Shown here: in pieces, positions 14,239 to 21,154 of the stretch
Layout of the letters: each line of letters opens with the position of its first letter
Numbering within the stretch: position 1 is the first letter of the stretch
From: an uncultured Roseburia sp.
Lineage (GTDB): Bacteria; Bacillota; Clostridia; Lachnospirales; Lachnospiraceae
Direction: 5' to 3'
Assembly: GCA_947564765.1 (NCBI GenBank)
Contig: CANODN010000003.1
Span: forward strand, 1 to 26,082
Length of the DNA: 26,082 nt
Made by a program: the position numbers and the translations under genes
Notes under the pieces: generated by a model
What the model saw: the letters and a program-made list of their open reading frames with translations, nothing else
Told to the model about the DNA's origin: nothing
Databases searched by the model: none

Positions 14239-14997
14239 TCACTCAACCCTGCCGAACCGCCGTGCAAGATGCTCCCTCCATGGTGTATCCTGCGGCGGAT
14301 CGGCTTGTGAAAGTTCATGGTATGGTTGCGGTAACGGTTGCCAAGCGATAATTCTTAATTTATCCCAACCGCTTGTATCATTGACAAATCCAGACCATTT
14401 CCCGCCATACATATAAGAAATCCCTATTGTCTGAAATAATCTGTTATATTCTCCATACCTAAAATACTCAAACCATACAAGGACTTTTGCATCATCTTCC
14501 GGTAATCTATCCTTGCAAGAAATCCACCCGCCGCCATAACACCTTTCTGACTGCTCCAAATTCGCCGCAGACAGTTTAGCAGATAAGGCTTCTATGGTGT
14601 CGGCGGATGAATTTAAAAGATTTACCATATATCTATTGTTGTTTTTATGTACCTCTGCCGCGCTTCTTAATTCCTTTACCAGTTCACTGTTGAATTCACT
14701 GTGGCAATTTGGGCATGATCCGAATGCTGTATCGTCTATTAGCGGCTTCGCCCTCTGCTTTTCCATAGCCTTCTTGCATTCGGCAACTATGCCGATTGAG
14801 CGGTATTGTTGAATTTCTTCTAATGTTTTAACTGCAATTTTTAACGCTTCTTCTTGCTCTCCCCTTGTGCCTTGTGCGTAATTGTGTTCGCAATTCTCAC
14901 AATCACGAGAACATCCCTTTTCAATGCAAGCTAAATCTTCTAAATCCATGCAGGATAATTTCTCTTGCAACATTTCCTTTGCTTCATTCTCTGTCAT
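14239..14997 (-). CDS. DUF551 protein with Cys-rich N-terminal part
   Basis: A 252-aa mosaic. Residues 25-40 hold a CSRDCENCEHNY cluster, 60-80 the QYRSIGIVAECKKAMEKQ element that recurs in two neighbouring proteins, 95-105 a CPNCHSEF zinc-ribbon half, then a helix. Residues about 158-226 are a DUF551 domain, recognised by WISCKDRLPEDDAKVLVW and the closing IIAWQPLPQP. DUF551 is common in phage accessory regions; its role is unknown. The start overlaps the previous stop as ATGA, with GGAGG upstream. Confidence 0.82.
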   Translation of the reverse strand: MTENEAKEMLQEKLSCMDLEDLACIEKGCSRDCENCEHNYAQGTRGEQEEALKIAVKTLEEIQQYRSIGIVAECKKAMEKQRAKPLIDDTAFGSCPNCHSEFNSELVKELRSAAEVHKNNNRYMVNLLNSSADTIEALSAKLSAANLEQSERCYGGGWISCKDRLPEDDAKVLVWFEYFRYGEYNRLFQTIGISYMYGGKWSGFVNDTSGWDKLRIIAWQPLPQPYHELSQADPPQDTPWREHLARRFGRVE

Positions 14998-15176
14998 TCC
15001 ATTACCTCCCCCATATCTAATTTTGCACTTCTCGCTTCATAATCGGTGTAAACGGAATATAACTGACAATAATAATTGCAATATGTCCTTTCTCCGTCTG
15101 TTTTTTCAGGGCATTTCCCGTTCAAAATGCTGCAATATGAAGGCTCGTTTTCTATTGCATATTTCTTTTTACTCAT
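14994..15176 (-). CDS. Cys-rich small protein, 60 aa
   Basis: A 60-aa protein with four Cys: SYCSILNGKCPEK and TYCNYYCQLY, a spacing that could bind one zinc or a cluster. The N-terminus is basic (MSKKKYAIENE). No family recognised. The upstream RBS is weak, but the frame is tightly placed: 13 nt after the previous stop, and its stop overlaps the DUF551 start as ATGA. Confidence 0.6.
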   Translation of the reverse strand: MSKKKYAIENEPSYCSILNGKCPEKTDGERTYCNYYCQLYSVYTDYEARSAKLDMGEVME

Positions 15177-15189
15177 TACAAACTAACTT

Positions 15190-15546
15190 TCATACCTTAT
15201 CACTCGCAACACCGCCTGTTCTTTCTTTGTAATATTCCGAGAGAAATTTATCAATACAATCAGTACATCTTAAATCGTCTTTACAACATCCTCTTTCTTT
15301 TAAATCAAAAATTTCACAAAAACCAACGCTGTCACTTGGCATTTTCCCAAAAAACATATTTAGAATTATGTTGGCTATCGCTTTGCTGTCTGTCTTAACA
15401 ATTTTCTGTGCAATTTCCAAATTAAATTTCTGCCTTTTTATTAAATCCGCCCAATAACTGTTTGCCTCGGATTTATAATATTCCATTGCATTTTGCAGTT
15501 CTTCAATTTGTTTTTGCAGTTGTTCTATTCTTTCCTTATCATTCAT
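15190..15546 (-). CDS. coiled-coil phage accessory protein, 118 aa
   Basis: Starts at ATG 15544-15546 with GGAGAGTG upstream. Residues 4-50 form a coiled coil (ERIEQLQKQIEELQNAMEYY), followed by a helical middle (LEIAQKIVKTDSKAIANIIL) and a Cys-rich end CCKDDLRCTDCIDKFL. The combination of coiled coil and Cys-pair tail is frequent among short early genes of Clostridia phages. I assign no function. Confidence 0.68.
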   Translation of the reverse strand: MNDKERIEQLQKQIEELQNAMEYYKSEANSYWADLIKRQKFNLEIAQKIVKTDSKAIANIILNMFFGKMPSDSVGFCEIFDLKERGCCKDDLRCTDCIDKFLSEYYKERTGGVASDKV

Positions 15547-15550
15547 AAAA

Positions 15551-15823
15551 TCACTCTCCAATCTTCCCATTCGTGGCATTTGCGGCGGATTTGACAATTT
15601 CCAAAACCTCTGATTTTCTTACAAGAGCATACTTTCCATCTTCAATCATATTGTATCCGCCCAAATCAAGCCCTTTTATCCGCTCCACAACCTGATCCAC
15701 ATCATAGGCTGTCGGCTGTTCCTGGATAAACTTTCTTAAATCATCAAAGGATACGCTTTCTGCCCCGGCTTCTTCTAATGCCGTCATAAATCCAATAAAA
15801 TTATCTGCATCAATTAATCTCAT
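15551..15823 (-). CDS. conserved phage hypothetical protein (RLIDAD family)
   Basis: A 90-aa protein that begins MRLIDADNFIGFM and contains QEQPTAYDVDQVVERIKGL, a pattern seen again and again in short proteins of Clostridia phages; the function is unknown. The ATG at 15821-15823 is used because GTGAGG lies 8 nt upstream and the longer frame opens only with GTG inside that Shine-Dalgarno. It overlaps or abuts both neighbours within a few nt. Confidence 0.72.
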   Translation of the reverse strand: MRLIDADNFIGFMTALEEAGAESVSFDDLRKFIQEQPTAYDVDQVVERIKGLDLGGYNMIEDGKYALVRKSEVLEIVKSAANATNGKIGE

Positions 15824-15827
15824 ATCC

Positions 15828-16187
15828 TCATACCTCACTTCCCTTCAGAATTTCACGCACCGTCAGAATGAAATACTGCTTGTTCTTTTCTGCTCCCCAT
15901 TCTTCTTTTCCTGTGCCGACTGATAAAGTACATTTTGCTATGAATGAGGGAGAATTTTTGTTGTAGCCGTTGCGGAACATAATTTTTTTGATTATATTTT
16001 TCTTTGCGTTTTCGGATTGTAGAAAAAGCCTTATATTTTCACTATGATATTCTGTGTGTTTAGTCCATACGCAAAATAAATTCGATAATCTCGAGATGTA
16101 ATAGGGTGTAATCTCTCTGTATTCCTCTTTCTTCCCGCCCGACAAAATCATGTCGAACCATTTCTTCTTAATTGGCAGGGTTAGCAT
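15828..16187 (-). CDS. ASCH-domain protein
   Basis: A 119-aa protein made of one ASCH domain, related to PUA and YTH-like folds. The signature is at the N-terminus: LPIKKKWFDMILSGGKKEEYRE, where the Lys, Gly-Lys-Lys-E-E-(Y)R residues form the ligand pocket. The remaining strands (FIAKCTLSVGTGKEE, YFILTVREIL) complete the barrel. ASCH domains bind RNA or modified nucleosides, and some are hydrolases of N4-acetylcytidine. Located with a DNA methyltransferase and other candidate nucleic-acid-modifying genes. Start overlaps the previous gene by 20 nt. Confidence 0.82.
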   Translation of the reverse strand: MLTLPIKKKWFDMILSGGKKEEYREITPYYISRLSNLFCVWTKHTEYHSENIRLFLQSENAKKNIIKKIMFRNGYNKNSPSFIAKCTLSVGTGKEEWGAEKNKQYFILTVREILKGSEV

Positions 16188-16518
16188 TTACTGTCCTCCG
16201 CTCTTCATAGCAGTCCGAATAAGCCCTCATGCAGTGTATGCACTCATCTGTATCCGTATTTTCGCATCCGTCACAATTACAGGTAAATATCTTTTCAATA
16301 TCATCTGTCTGCACTTCCATTGCCTTTCTGCACTCTTCCGGTGTTCCTATGTCCTCATATGTGCCTAATTTCTGCAACACATGAAAAGTAATTTCAAAGA
16401 ACAGGTCGTATGTAGCGTATGGCTTTACTACTGCATCGTTTTTGCTTTTTAGCACGTATCGTGTTGGCGAAAAGCTTTTTCCGGCATCTTCTGTTATTCG
16501 TTCTGTCATAAAATCCAT
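16168..16518 (-). CDS. Cys-rich accessory protein with YEDIGTPEEC element
   Basis: A 116-aa protein. Residues 48-70 (LQKLGTYEDIGTPEECRKAM) carry an element that is repeated in the 16525-16767 and 14239-14997 products; residues 80-103 hold six Cys in CNCDGCENT and CIHCMRAYSDC, likely a zinc site. ATG at 16518 is preceded by GGAGAAG. No function is known to me; such proteins are common in early regions of Clostridia phages. Confidence 0.7.
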   Translation of the reverse strand: MDFMTERITEDAGKSFSPTRYVLKSKNDAVVKPYATYDLFFEITFHVLQKLGTYEDIGTPEECRKAMEVQTDDIEKIFTCNCDGCENTDTDECIHCMRAYSDCYEERRTVNANPAN

Positions 16519-16524
16519 AATCTA

Positions 16525-16767
16525 TCATCTTCTCCTTCTCTCAAGCTCCGCAATCTCTCTGCACCTGTCCGTATACATTGCATCCACCTGCAGCAGCTGT
16601 TCCGGTGTCAGACCGATATTTTCATACTGCGCCAGACGTTCAAAAATTTCATTGATCGTCGGACACTCTTCCATGTCTCCGCAATACTTGAAACCATGCT
16701 TACATTTATCGCCGCATCCGGCTACTCCAGCTTCTCCATTGCTTAATATTTCTGTTAATCTATTCAT
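16525..16767 (-). CDS. small Cys-containing accessory protein, 80 aa
   Basis: An 80-aa protein with CGDKCKHGFKYCGDMEEC in residues 18-35 (four Cys, one His), then ERLAQYENIGLTPEQLL (43-59), related to the element in its neighbour. The C-terminus is an Arg-rich helix (CREIAELERRRR). It overlaps the YopX stop by 8 nt and has GGAGGAG upstream. Function unknown. Confidence 0.7.
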   Translation of the reverse strand: MNRLTEILSNGEAGVAGCGDKCKHGFKYCGDMEECPTINEIFERLAQYENIGLTPEQLLQVDAMYTDRCREIAELERRRR

Positions 16768-17155
16768 GCTCTTCCGCTCCTCCTGTCAGTTCTGGATTAT
16801 CGAAAATGTCGCCGATAACCTCTAGTTCGTATCCCCAATAGTTATCAAAATCACACATTATGCTGCCATGTTGGACTATTGCAAACCTTGCTGTATCAGT
16901 ATCCCACTTAATAACATATCTTTCATCTTCTGACGGTGTTTCAACAACATCTCCCTCAAAAATCTTCCTGCCGTTCTTGTCGGTTAGACCTGTATACTGG
17001 CAGACGGTTGCGGGGTCTACCTCTGTCATGTCGGGCACATCATTGACGGTTCCCCAGCAGATATAGGCTTTCTCCCATATCTTAAACAAATACCCTTGCA
17101 CCCATTTTCTGCTCGACAAACTCTTTCCTCTGAATAAAATTTCCCTTATTTCCAT
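16760..17155 (-). CDS. YopX family protein
   Basis: A 131-aa protein of the YopX family, named after a gene of the SP-beta region and frequent in Gram-positive phages. Seen: ILFRGKSL near the N-terminus, KWVQGYL, the diagnostic VDPATVCQYTGLTDKNGRKI and FEGDVVET, and a closing YELEVIGDIFDNPEL. The fold is beta-rich; the function is unknown. Start at ATG 17153-17155 with GTGAGG 6 nt upstream; the longer frame opens with GTG inside that site. Confidence 0.9.
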   Translation of the reverse strand: MEIREILFRGKSLSSRKWVQGYLFKIWEKAYICWGTVNDVPDMTEVDPATVCQYTGLTDKNGRKIFEGDVVETPSEDERYVIKWDTDTARFAIVQHGSIMCDFDNYWGYELEVIGDIFDNPELTGGAEEHE

Positions 17156-17181
17156 TTCATTCCTCACTTTCTAAACCAGCC

Positions 17182-17925
17182 TTATCTTTTCAATCCTTTA
17201 GGAAATTCCTGTATAAATGGTTCGCCCCATATATCTGCAAGGCTTGATTTCATAAAGACGGGAACATTCCGAAATCTACAATCCTCCAGAATATTCTCAA
17301 TCCATTCCCTCTTTGGGATAACCTTTTCTTTTTTTCTTCCTGTTTCTGATCCGACAATGATCCAATCTGGAAGTTCTTTCTTTTCTCTATCCATTCTGTC
17401 AAATGGTTCTAAAATCGGTTCAATACTCCAAAAAGTATTAAATTCTTTAGCAAAAAAAGCTGGCATATCTTGATTTGTTATGGTCGATCCGTACCACATA
17501 TTTTTCCATTTTGGAAGTTTTTCAGCTCTAGCGAGAGAAATATATCTTGCCGGATTCTTTGTCAGAAACAGATAATTATGTTGCGGCGCTTTTTCGCAAG
17601 CCTTAAACACTTCTTCAACCCACGAATCCGGTACCCAGTCGCCAAACAAGTCCGCCATAGAACATACAAATATATTTCTGCCCTGTTTGTTTATATATTC
17701 ATTCAGCCGGTATCTGTGGAATGTCGGAGAAAAGCTGTGCGGATAAGCTTTCGCTATTCCGTCATCTCCCCTTATCGGTTCTTCCAAATCAAAAACATTT
17801 GCATATTTCTGTTTCCCTCCAAACCGTTCTGCTATACCTCTCGCATAGCAATACTCGCACCCATGCATACACCCTGTAACCGGATTCCATGTTGAATCAC
17901 ACCAATCTATTTTTGTCTTATCCAT
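17182..17925 (-). CDS. DUF5131 (phage Gp37/Gp68) radical-SAM-like protein
   Basis: A 247-aa protein. The N-terminus has WNPVTGCMHGCEYCYARGIA: Cys19-x3-Cys23-x2-Cys26, the classic radical-SAM iron-sulfur motif. It is followed by the family elements FVCSMADLFGDWVPDSW, YLFLTKNPARY, SIEPILEPF and WIIVGSETGRK, all marks of DUF5131. In many members the first two Cys are further apart; here the spacing is canonical. Substrate and reaction are unknown; the family has been compared with spore photoproduct lyase-type radical-SAM proteins, so an action on DNA or RNA is possible. Start at ATG 17923-17925 with AGGAGGAAGG upstream. It follows the cytosine methyltransferase. Confidence 0.88.
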   Translation of the reverse strand: MDKTKIDWCDSTWNPVTGCMHGCEYCYARGIAERFGGKQKYANVFDLEEPIRGDDGIAKAYPHSFSPTFHRYRLNEYINKQGRNIFVCSMADLFGDWVPDSWVEEVFKACEKAPQHNYLFLTKNPARYISLARAEKLPKWKNMWYGSTITNQDMPAFFAKEFNTFWSIEPILEPFDRMDREKKELPDWIIVGSETGRKKEKVIPKREWIENILEDCRFRNVPVFMKSSLADIWGEPFIQEFPKGLKR

Positions 17926-17985
17926 TTCCTTCCTCCTATCCAAACAAACTGATCTGCACTGCCATCTTAAAATTCATCCACAGCA

Positions 17986-19617
17986 CTATACAATCATCTT
18001 CATCTGTCCGTTTTCCTCCGTCCCGATATTCATACACGGTACTCTGCTTCCCGTTTTTAAATAACCGCAGTTCGCACTTACCAGTACTTCTGCCATTATT
18101 GGAACAACGCTGTTCCCAATCCGCTTCACCTGCTCGCTGGCCGGATATGCCTTCCACCTGTAATCCCGGTCAATGATGTAGTCTTTCGGAAATCCCTGCC
18201 CAAGCTTTAACTCTTCCGGTTTCAGCATCCGCAGGAAGATGTCAAGCATCACATATTCATTTCCAAGAACCGTAATAAGCGCGAACCTGTCTTTTGTTAC
18301 TATGGTGTGCAGTGGCTCTTTTAATGTCTGTCCGGTGCCGCATCCGTAGTATTCCATGATGAACTGGCTCACCCAGGTGCATTTCTGCGCTGTCTCTTCG
18401 TCAATTCCCGATTCCTGCAGTTCCTTCCAGTCAATCATATGGACCGACACCATGCCGAAGTGCCCCGGTGATGTGGTGATCGTGTGGATTGGTTCTTTCA
18501 TGCCCTGTCCGGTACCGCTTTTATAAAACTTTGTTAGAAAAGACATCACCAGGCCGTAGCGGTTGCTGGTGTCAATTGTCTGTACCGGTTCTGTAACTGT
18601 CTGTCCCCGTACTCCGTTCTTTGTGGTTTCGGAATGATACTGGATCAGCAGCGGACTGATTACTCCATGGTGTCCGCCTGTTGTAATAGTCAGCATTGGT
18701 TCTTTTATACTGCTGCCGGGAGCTCCTGTATTGTTCCGCATCATGTAAGGCATTACAACCGGTGTCACTGTGCCGAATCCATGCTTCTGTGTGATCGTAG
18801 GTAACGGTTCATGGATGCTCTGACCGCGGAAATTATCGCCGCCGTGGTTTACCTGTACAATAAACGGTTCCGGACAGTTGAATACAAATTTTTCTAATCC
18901 CCTTGCGATCCGCTTCATGGTGTTCTCTGCAAGCGGCTTCTTCCTTCCAAAGATTGACTTTCCGAAATCCTGCAGATCCAGATATTTATAAATTGGTTCC
19001 CATGGTTTCAGTCCGTTCACGCCGCCTCTGCTGTGCGTCGGCTCTGGCCAGACAATGTCCCTTCCGTCCCTCCGGAATACCGCATACCACCGTTTCCGTG
19101 TTGTAGGCGCTCCGTAGTCTGCCGCCACAAGCTCCCGGCTGTCAAATATATATCCAAGGGACTTCATAGACGTGATAAATTTCCGGTAGTCCTCGCCCTT
19201 TCTCTCCGGAATCGGATGCCCTGCCTCATCTAAGGGACCCCACTGCTGGATCTCCTCCACATTTTCCATGATGATGACATCTGGCAGGATCGCTTTTGCG
19301 TGCTTGTACACCGCCCAGGGGAGTATACGAAGCCCCTGTTTTCTGGGTTTTCCTCCTTTTGCCTTGCTGTGGCTGGTGCAGTCCGGGCTTGCCCACATCA
19401 GGGCGACTTTTCTGCCTTTTATGTATTTCTGCAGGTCGACTTTGAAGATATCTTCTGTCAGATGCAGTGTATGCGGATGATTCGTCTTATGCATAAGAAT
19501 TGCTTTCGGATCGTGGTTCACCGCTATGTCCACCTTCCTTCCAAGGGCTGTCTCTATTCCAACTGACGTTCCGCCTCCTCCGGCAAAGCCGTCAATGATC
19601 AAATTATCCTTCATCAT
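17986..19617 (-). CDS. DNA (cytosine-5-)methyltransferase with five internal repeats
   Basis: A 543-aa C5-cytosine methyltransferase. Motif I FAGGGGTS (11-18) binds SAM; motif IV is SPDCTSHS (77-84) with Cys80 as catalytic nucleophile and PDC in place of the more common PPC; motif VI is ENVEE (118-122); motif VIII is RKRWYAVF (174-181); motifs IX-X are GQGFPKDY (473-480) and RIGNSVVP (499-506). Between VIII and IX the target-recognition region is enlarged and holds five copies of an EPxxTI(T/D/V) unit at 270, 306, 343, 375 and 434. Phage methyltransferases protect phage DNA from host restriction; no partner endonuclease is seen. It starts 2 nt after the PP-loop gene stop. Confidence 0.94.
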   Translation of the reverse strand: MMKDNLIIDGFAGGGGTSVGIETALGRKVDIAVNHDPKAILMHKTNHPHTLHLTEDIFKVDLQKYIKGRKVALMWASPDCTSHSKAKGGKPRKQGLRILPWAVYKHAKAILPDVIIMENVEEIQQWGPLDEAGHPIPERKGEDYRKFITSMKSLGYIFDSRELVAADYGAPTTRKRWYAVFRRDGRDIVWPEPTHSRGGVNGLKPWEPIYKYLDLQDFGKSIFGRKKPLAENTMKRIARGLEKFVFNCPEPFIVQVNHGGDNFRGQSIHEPLPTITQKHGFGTVTPVVMPYMMRNNTGAPGSSIKEPMLTITTGGHHGVISPLLIQYHSETTKNGVRGQTVTEPVQTIDTSNRYGLVMSFLTKFYKSGTGQGMKEPIHTITTSPGHFGMVSVHMIDWKELQESGIDEETAQKCTWVSQFIMEYYGCGTGQTLKEPLHTIVTKDRFALITVLGNEYVMLDIFLRMLKPEELKLGQGFPKDYIIDRDYRWKAYPASEQVKRIGNSVVPIMAEVLVSANCGYLKTGSRVPCMNIGTEENGQMKMIV

Positions 19618-19619
19618 CT

Positions 19620-20753
19620 TTAACTTTTCCCCTCCTGCACCGCCGGATCAAACAGGCTCATCTGCCCCTCTATGTTTTTCTTTCTTTCCAGTTCCTCTTT
19701 GAGCCGTTCCGCCTTATACGCATTATATTTTGCGCGGTATTCATAGCTTTTCCCAAAGATATTCCATGCGGCTTTCACTACATTTGGTTCATACGGCCTT
19801 ATTTTTTCCAGGTCTTTCACCGCCCTGTATGAAATCGGGCATCCGCAGCAGCCTGTCCTTGCCAGGCCGTAAACTTCATAGGCGTCGGAATACCGGATTC
19901 CATACCGTTTTTTGTACCATGCCTTGTCCCTGTCTGTCACATAGTAAAGCGGCCGGAACCTGTACTGCCCGCTGCTGGTCTCGGTAAAGCACAGCGCTGT
20001 ATTGTCTTTGCGCGGAACCGAACGCATGCCGCCTTCTGCTCTGCGTTCGCCCGTAATTATCATTTCATAGTTTTTTTGGACGCTGTGGGCAACCTGTTTC
20101 TTGCAGTAATCACAGCACTTTGCGCTGATCTGGAAATCAGGCGGATATTCCCCGATAAAGTCGCGCATGTATTTTGATGAGTTAATCACAAGCTGGATGT
20201 TCGGCCTCGGCTCCCCTGCCGAATTACAGCAGCAGAGGAAATTAATGACGCTTTCGCACTTTGGATAGCGTTCTTTCAGTTCCTTCCGCTTTGACCGCTT
20301 GTCTTCTGCCTGTTCATATTCCTCTGCAATCGACAGTGGAATTTTTTTCTTCTGCCATTCCGATAATCCGGAAGACATGATTTTTGATACGAACGGGATG
20401 CCGTATGTTCTGACTGCCGTAACGATATTGATTTTCGGTCTGACCTCCTCGATTTCCACCCCGTATTTTTCCTCTGTTTCTTTCACATGATCTTTGATTG
20501 CCTTCATTTCCAGGCCTGTATTGAAAAACACATACTTGACAGGCGGAAGTGACGGAAGAGTCTTCCTCGCTGATTCAATCAGGTCGATCATGATATCGCT
20601 GTCCGCACCTCCGGAATAAGAGCATACCGCCTCCGGATGCCGTCTGAGGTGTGTCATTATAATGCCGGTTATCGCCTGGAATTTTTCCGGTGTGTCAAAA
20701 TCTGCGTAATCCGGCCTGTCTGTATAAACTCTGCTTTTATAAATCTCTTTCAT
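19620..20753 (-). CDS. PP-loop protein of the PAPS reductase/DndC superfamily
   Basis: A 377-aa protein. SYSGGADSDIM (45-55) is the PP-loop that adenylates substrates; Cys groups at CCC (174-176), CCDYC (213-217) and GCCGCP (301-306) look like a 4Fe-4S or zinc site, and TGERRAEGG (234-242) is a typical GER(R)xE-type loop. This layout resembles DndC and phage 'PAPS reductase' proteins more than assimilatory enzymes. Possible roles are sulfur transfer to DNA or RNA. The C-terminus ends in EGQMSLFDP, where QMSLF resembles the beta-clamp binding motif. Start taken as ATG 20751-20753; the frame stays open to 20873 but that part overlaps the neighbour and looks non-coding. The RBS is weak. Confidence 0.85.
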   Translation of the reverse strand: MKEIYKSRVYTDRPDYADFDTPEKFQAITGIIMTHLRRHPEAVCSYSGGADSDIMIDLIESARKTLPSLPPVKYVFFNTGLEMKAIKDHVKETEEKYGVEIEEVRPKINIVTAVRTYGIPFVSKIMSSGLSEWQKKKIPLSIAEEYEQAEDKRSKRKELKERYPKCESVINFLCCCNSAGEPRPNIQLVINSSKYMRDFIGEYPPDFQISAKCCDYCKKQVAHSVQKNYEMIITGERRAEGGMRSVPRKDNTALCFTETSSGQYRFRPLYYVTDRDKAWYKKRYGIRYSDAYEVYGLARTGCCGCPISYRAVKDLEKIRPYEPNVVKAAWNIFGKSYEYRAKYNAYKAERLKEELERKKNIEGQMSLFDPAVQEGKS

Positions 20754-20820
20754 TTCCTTCAAGAAGCCCGGTATACCCTTGCCCCGGCCGGAGGCTGGCT
20801 CCTTTCTGCTAAAATTTATT

Positions 20821-21150
20821 TTATTTTTTCTTTTTCCTCTGTTCCTCTTTCCACTTCCTCCACGCACCTGCAAGGTCGAATCCGCCTTCCTTCACCCATA
20901 CAAGCCTGCGGAACCTCCGACACTCGCTTTCAAGCTCTGCAAACAGAAGATCACTGTTTGAGTTCTCTTTTGTGAATTCCCCGGATTTTACTACCCGGTA
21001 TTTATTCTTAAGCAACAGTTTTCCTTCCACGTAGGGCCTTAAGCTGATATCTTCTCCCAGAAAGAGGATGATTTCTGCTTTGGTCTGGTCCCGAAGCACG
21101 ATCTTTCCGGATGCCGCCTCATACAGATCGTAAAGATATGCCTGCGCCAT
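20821..21150 (-). CDS. hypothetical early phage protein, 109 aa
   Basis: A 109-aa protein starting with ATG behind GGGAGGTG. The N-terminus MAQAYLYDLYEAASGKIVLR and the following helix-strand pattern (TKAEIILFLGEDISLRPYV) look like a small domain of phage regulatory proteins; the C-terminus is strongly basic (WRKWKEEQRKKKK). It is commonly seen next to replication genes in Clostridia phages, but I cannot name a family. It lies 4 nt after the replication protein gene. Confidence 0.7.
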   Translation of the reverse strand: MAQAYLYDLYEAASGKIVLRDQTKAEIILFLGEDISLRPYVEGKLLLKNKYRVVKSGEFTKENSNSDLLFAELESECRRFRRLVWVKEGGFDLAGAWRKWKEEQRKKKK

Positions 21151-21154
21151 GGCG

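Noticed and set aside
17470..17895. 141-aa plus-strand frame opposite the DUF5131 gene
   Set aside because: Antisense to a recognised family with intact motifs; no RBS or promoter.
17986..19617. Restriction-modification system
   Set aside because: No gene resembling a restriction endonuclease is adjacent; the only PD-(D/E)XK protein lies 5 kb away in the recombination module and looks like an exonuclease.
19620..20753. PP-loop protein as an assimilatory PAPS reductase
   Set aside because: No sulfite reductase, thioredoxin partner or sulfate genes; the multiple Cys groups and phage setting resemble DndC-like proteins instead.
19620..20753. Complete Dnd phosphorothioation system
   Set aside because: Only a DndC-like protein is present; no DndA, DndB, DndD or DndE counterpart can be seen in the window.
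20754..20873. 40-residue N-terminal extension of the PP-loop protein
   Set aside because: It overlaps the coding end of the preceding gene in another frame, is Arg/Gly/Lys-rich without conserved features, and the conserved domain starts after the internal ATG.
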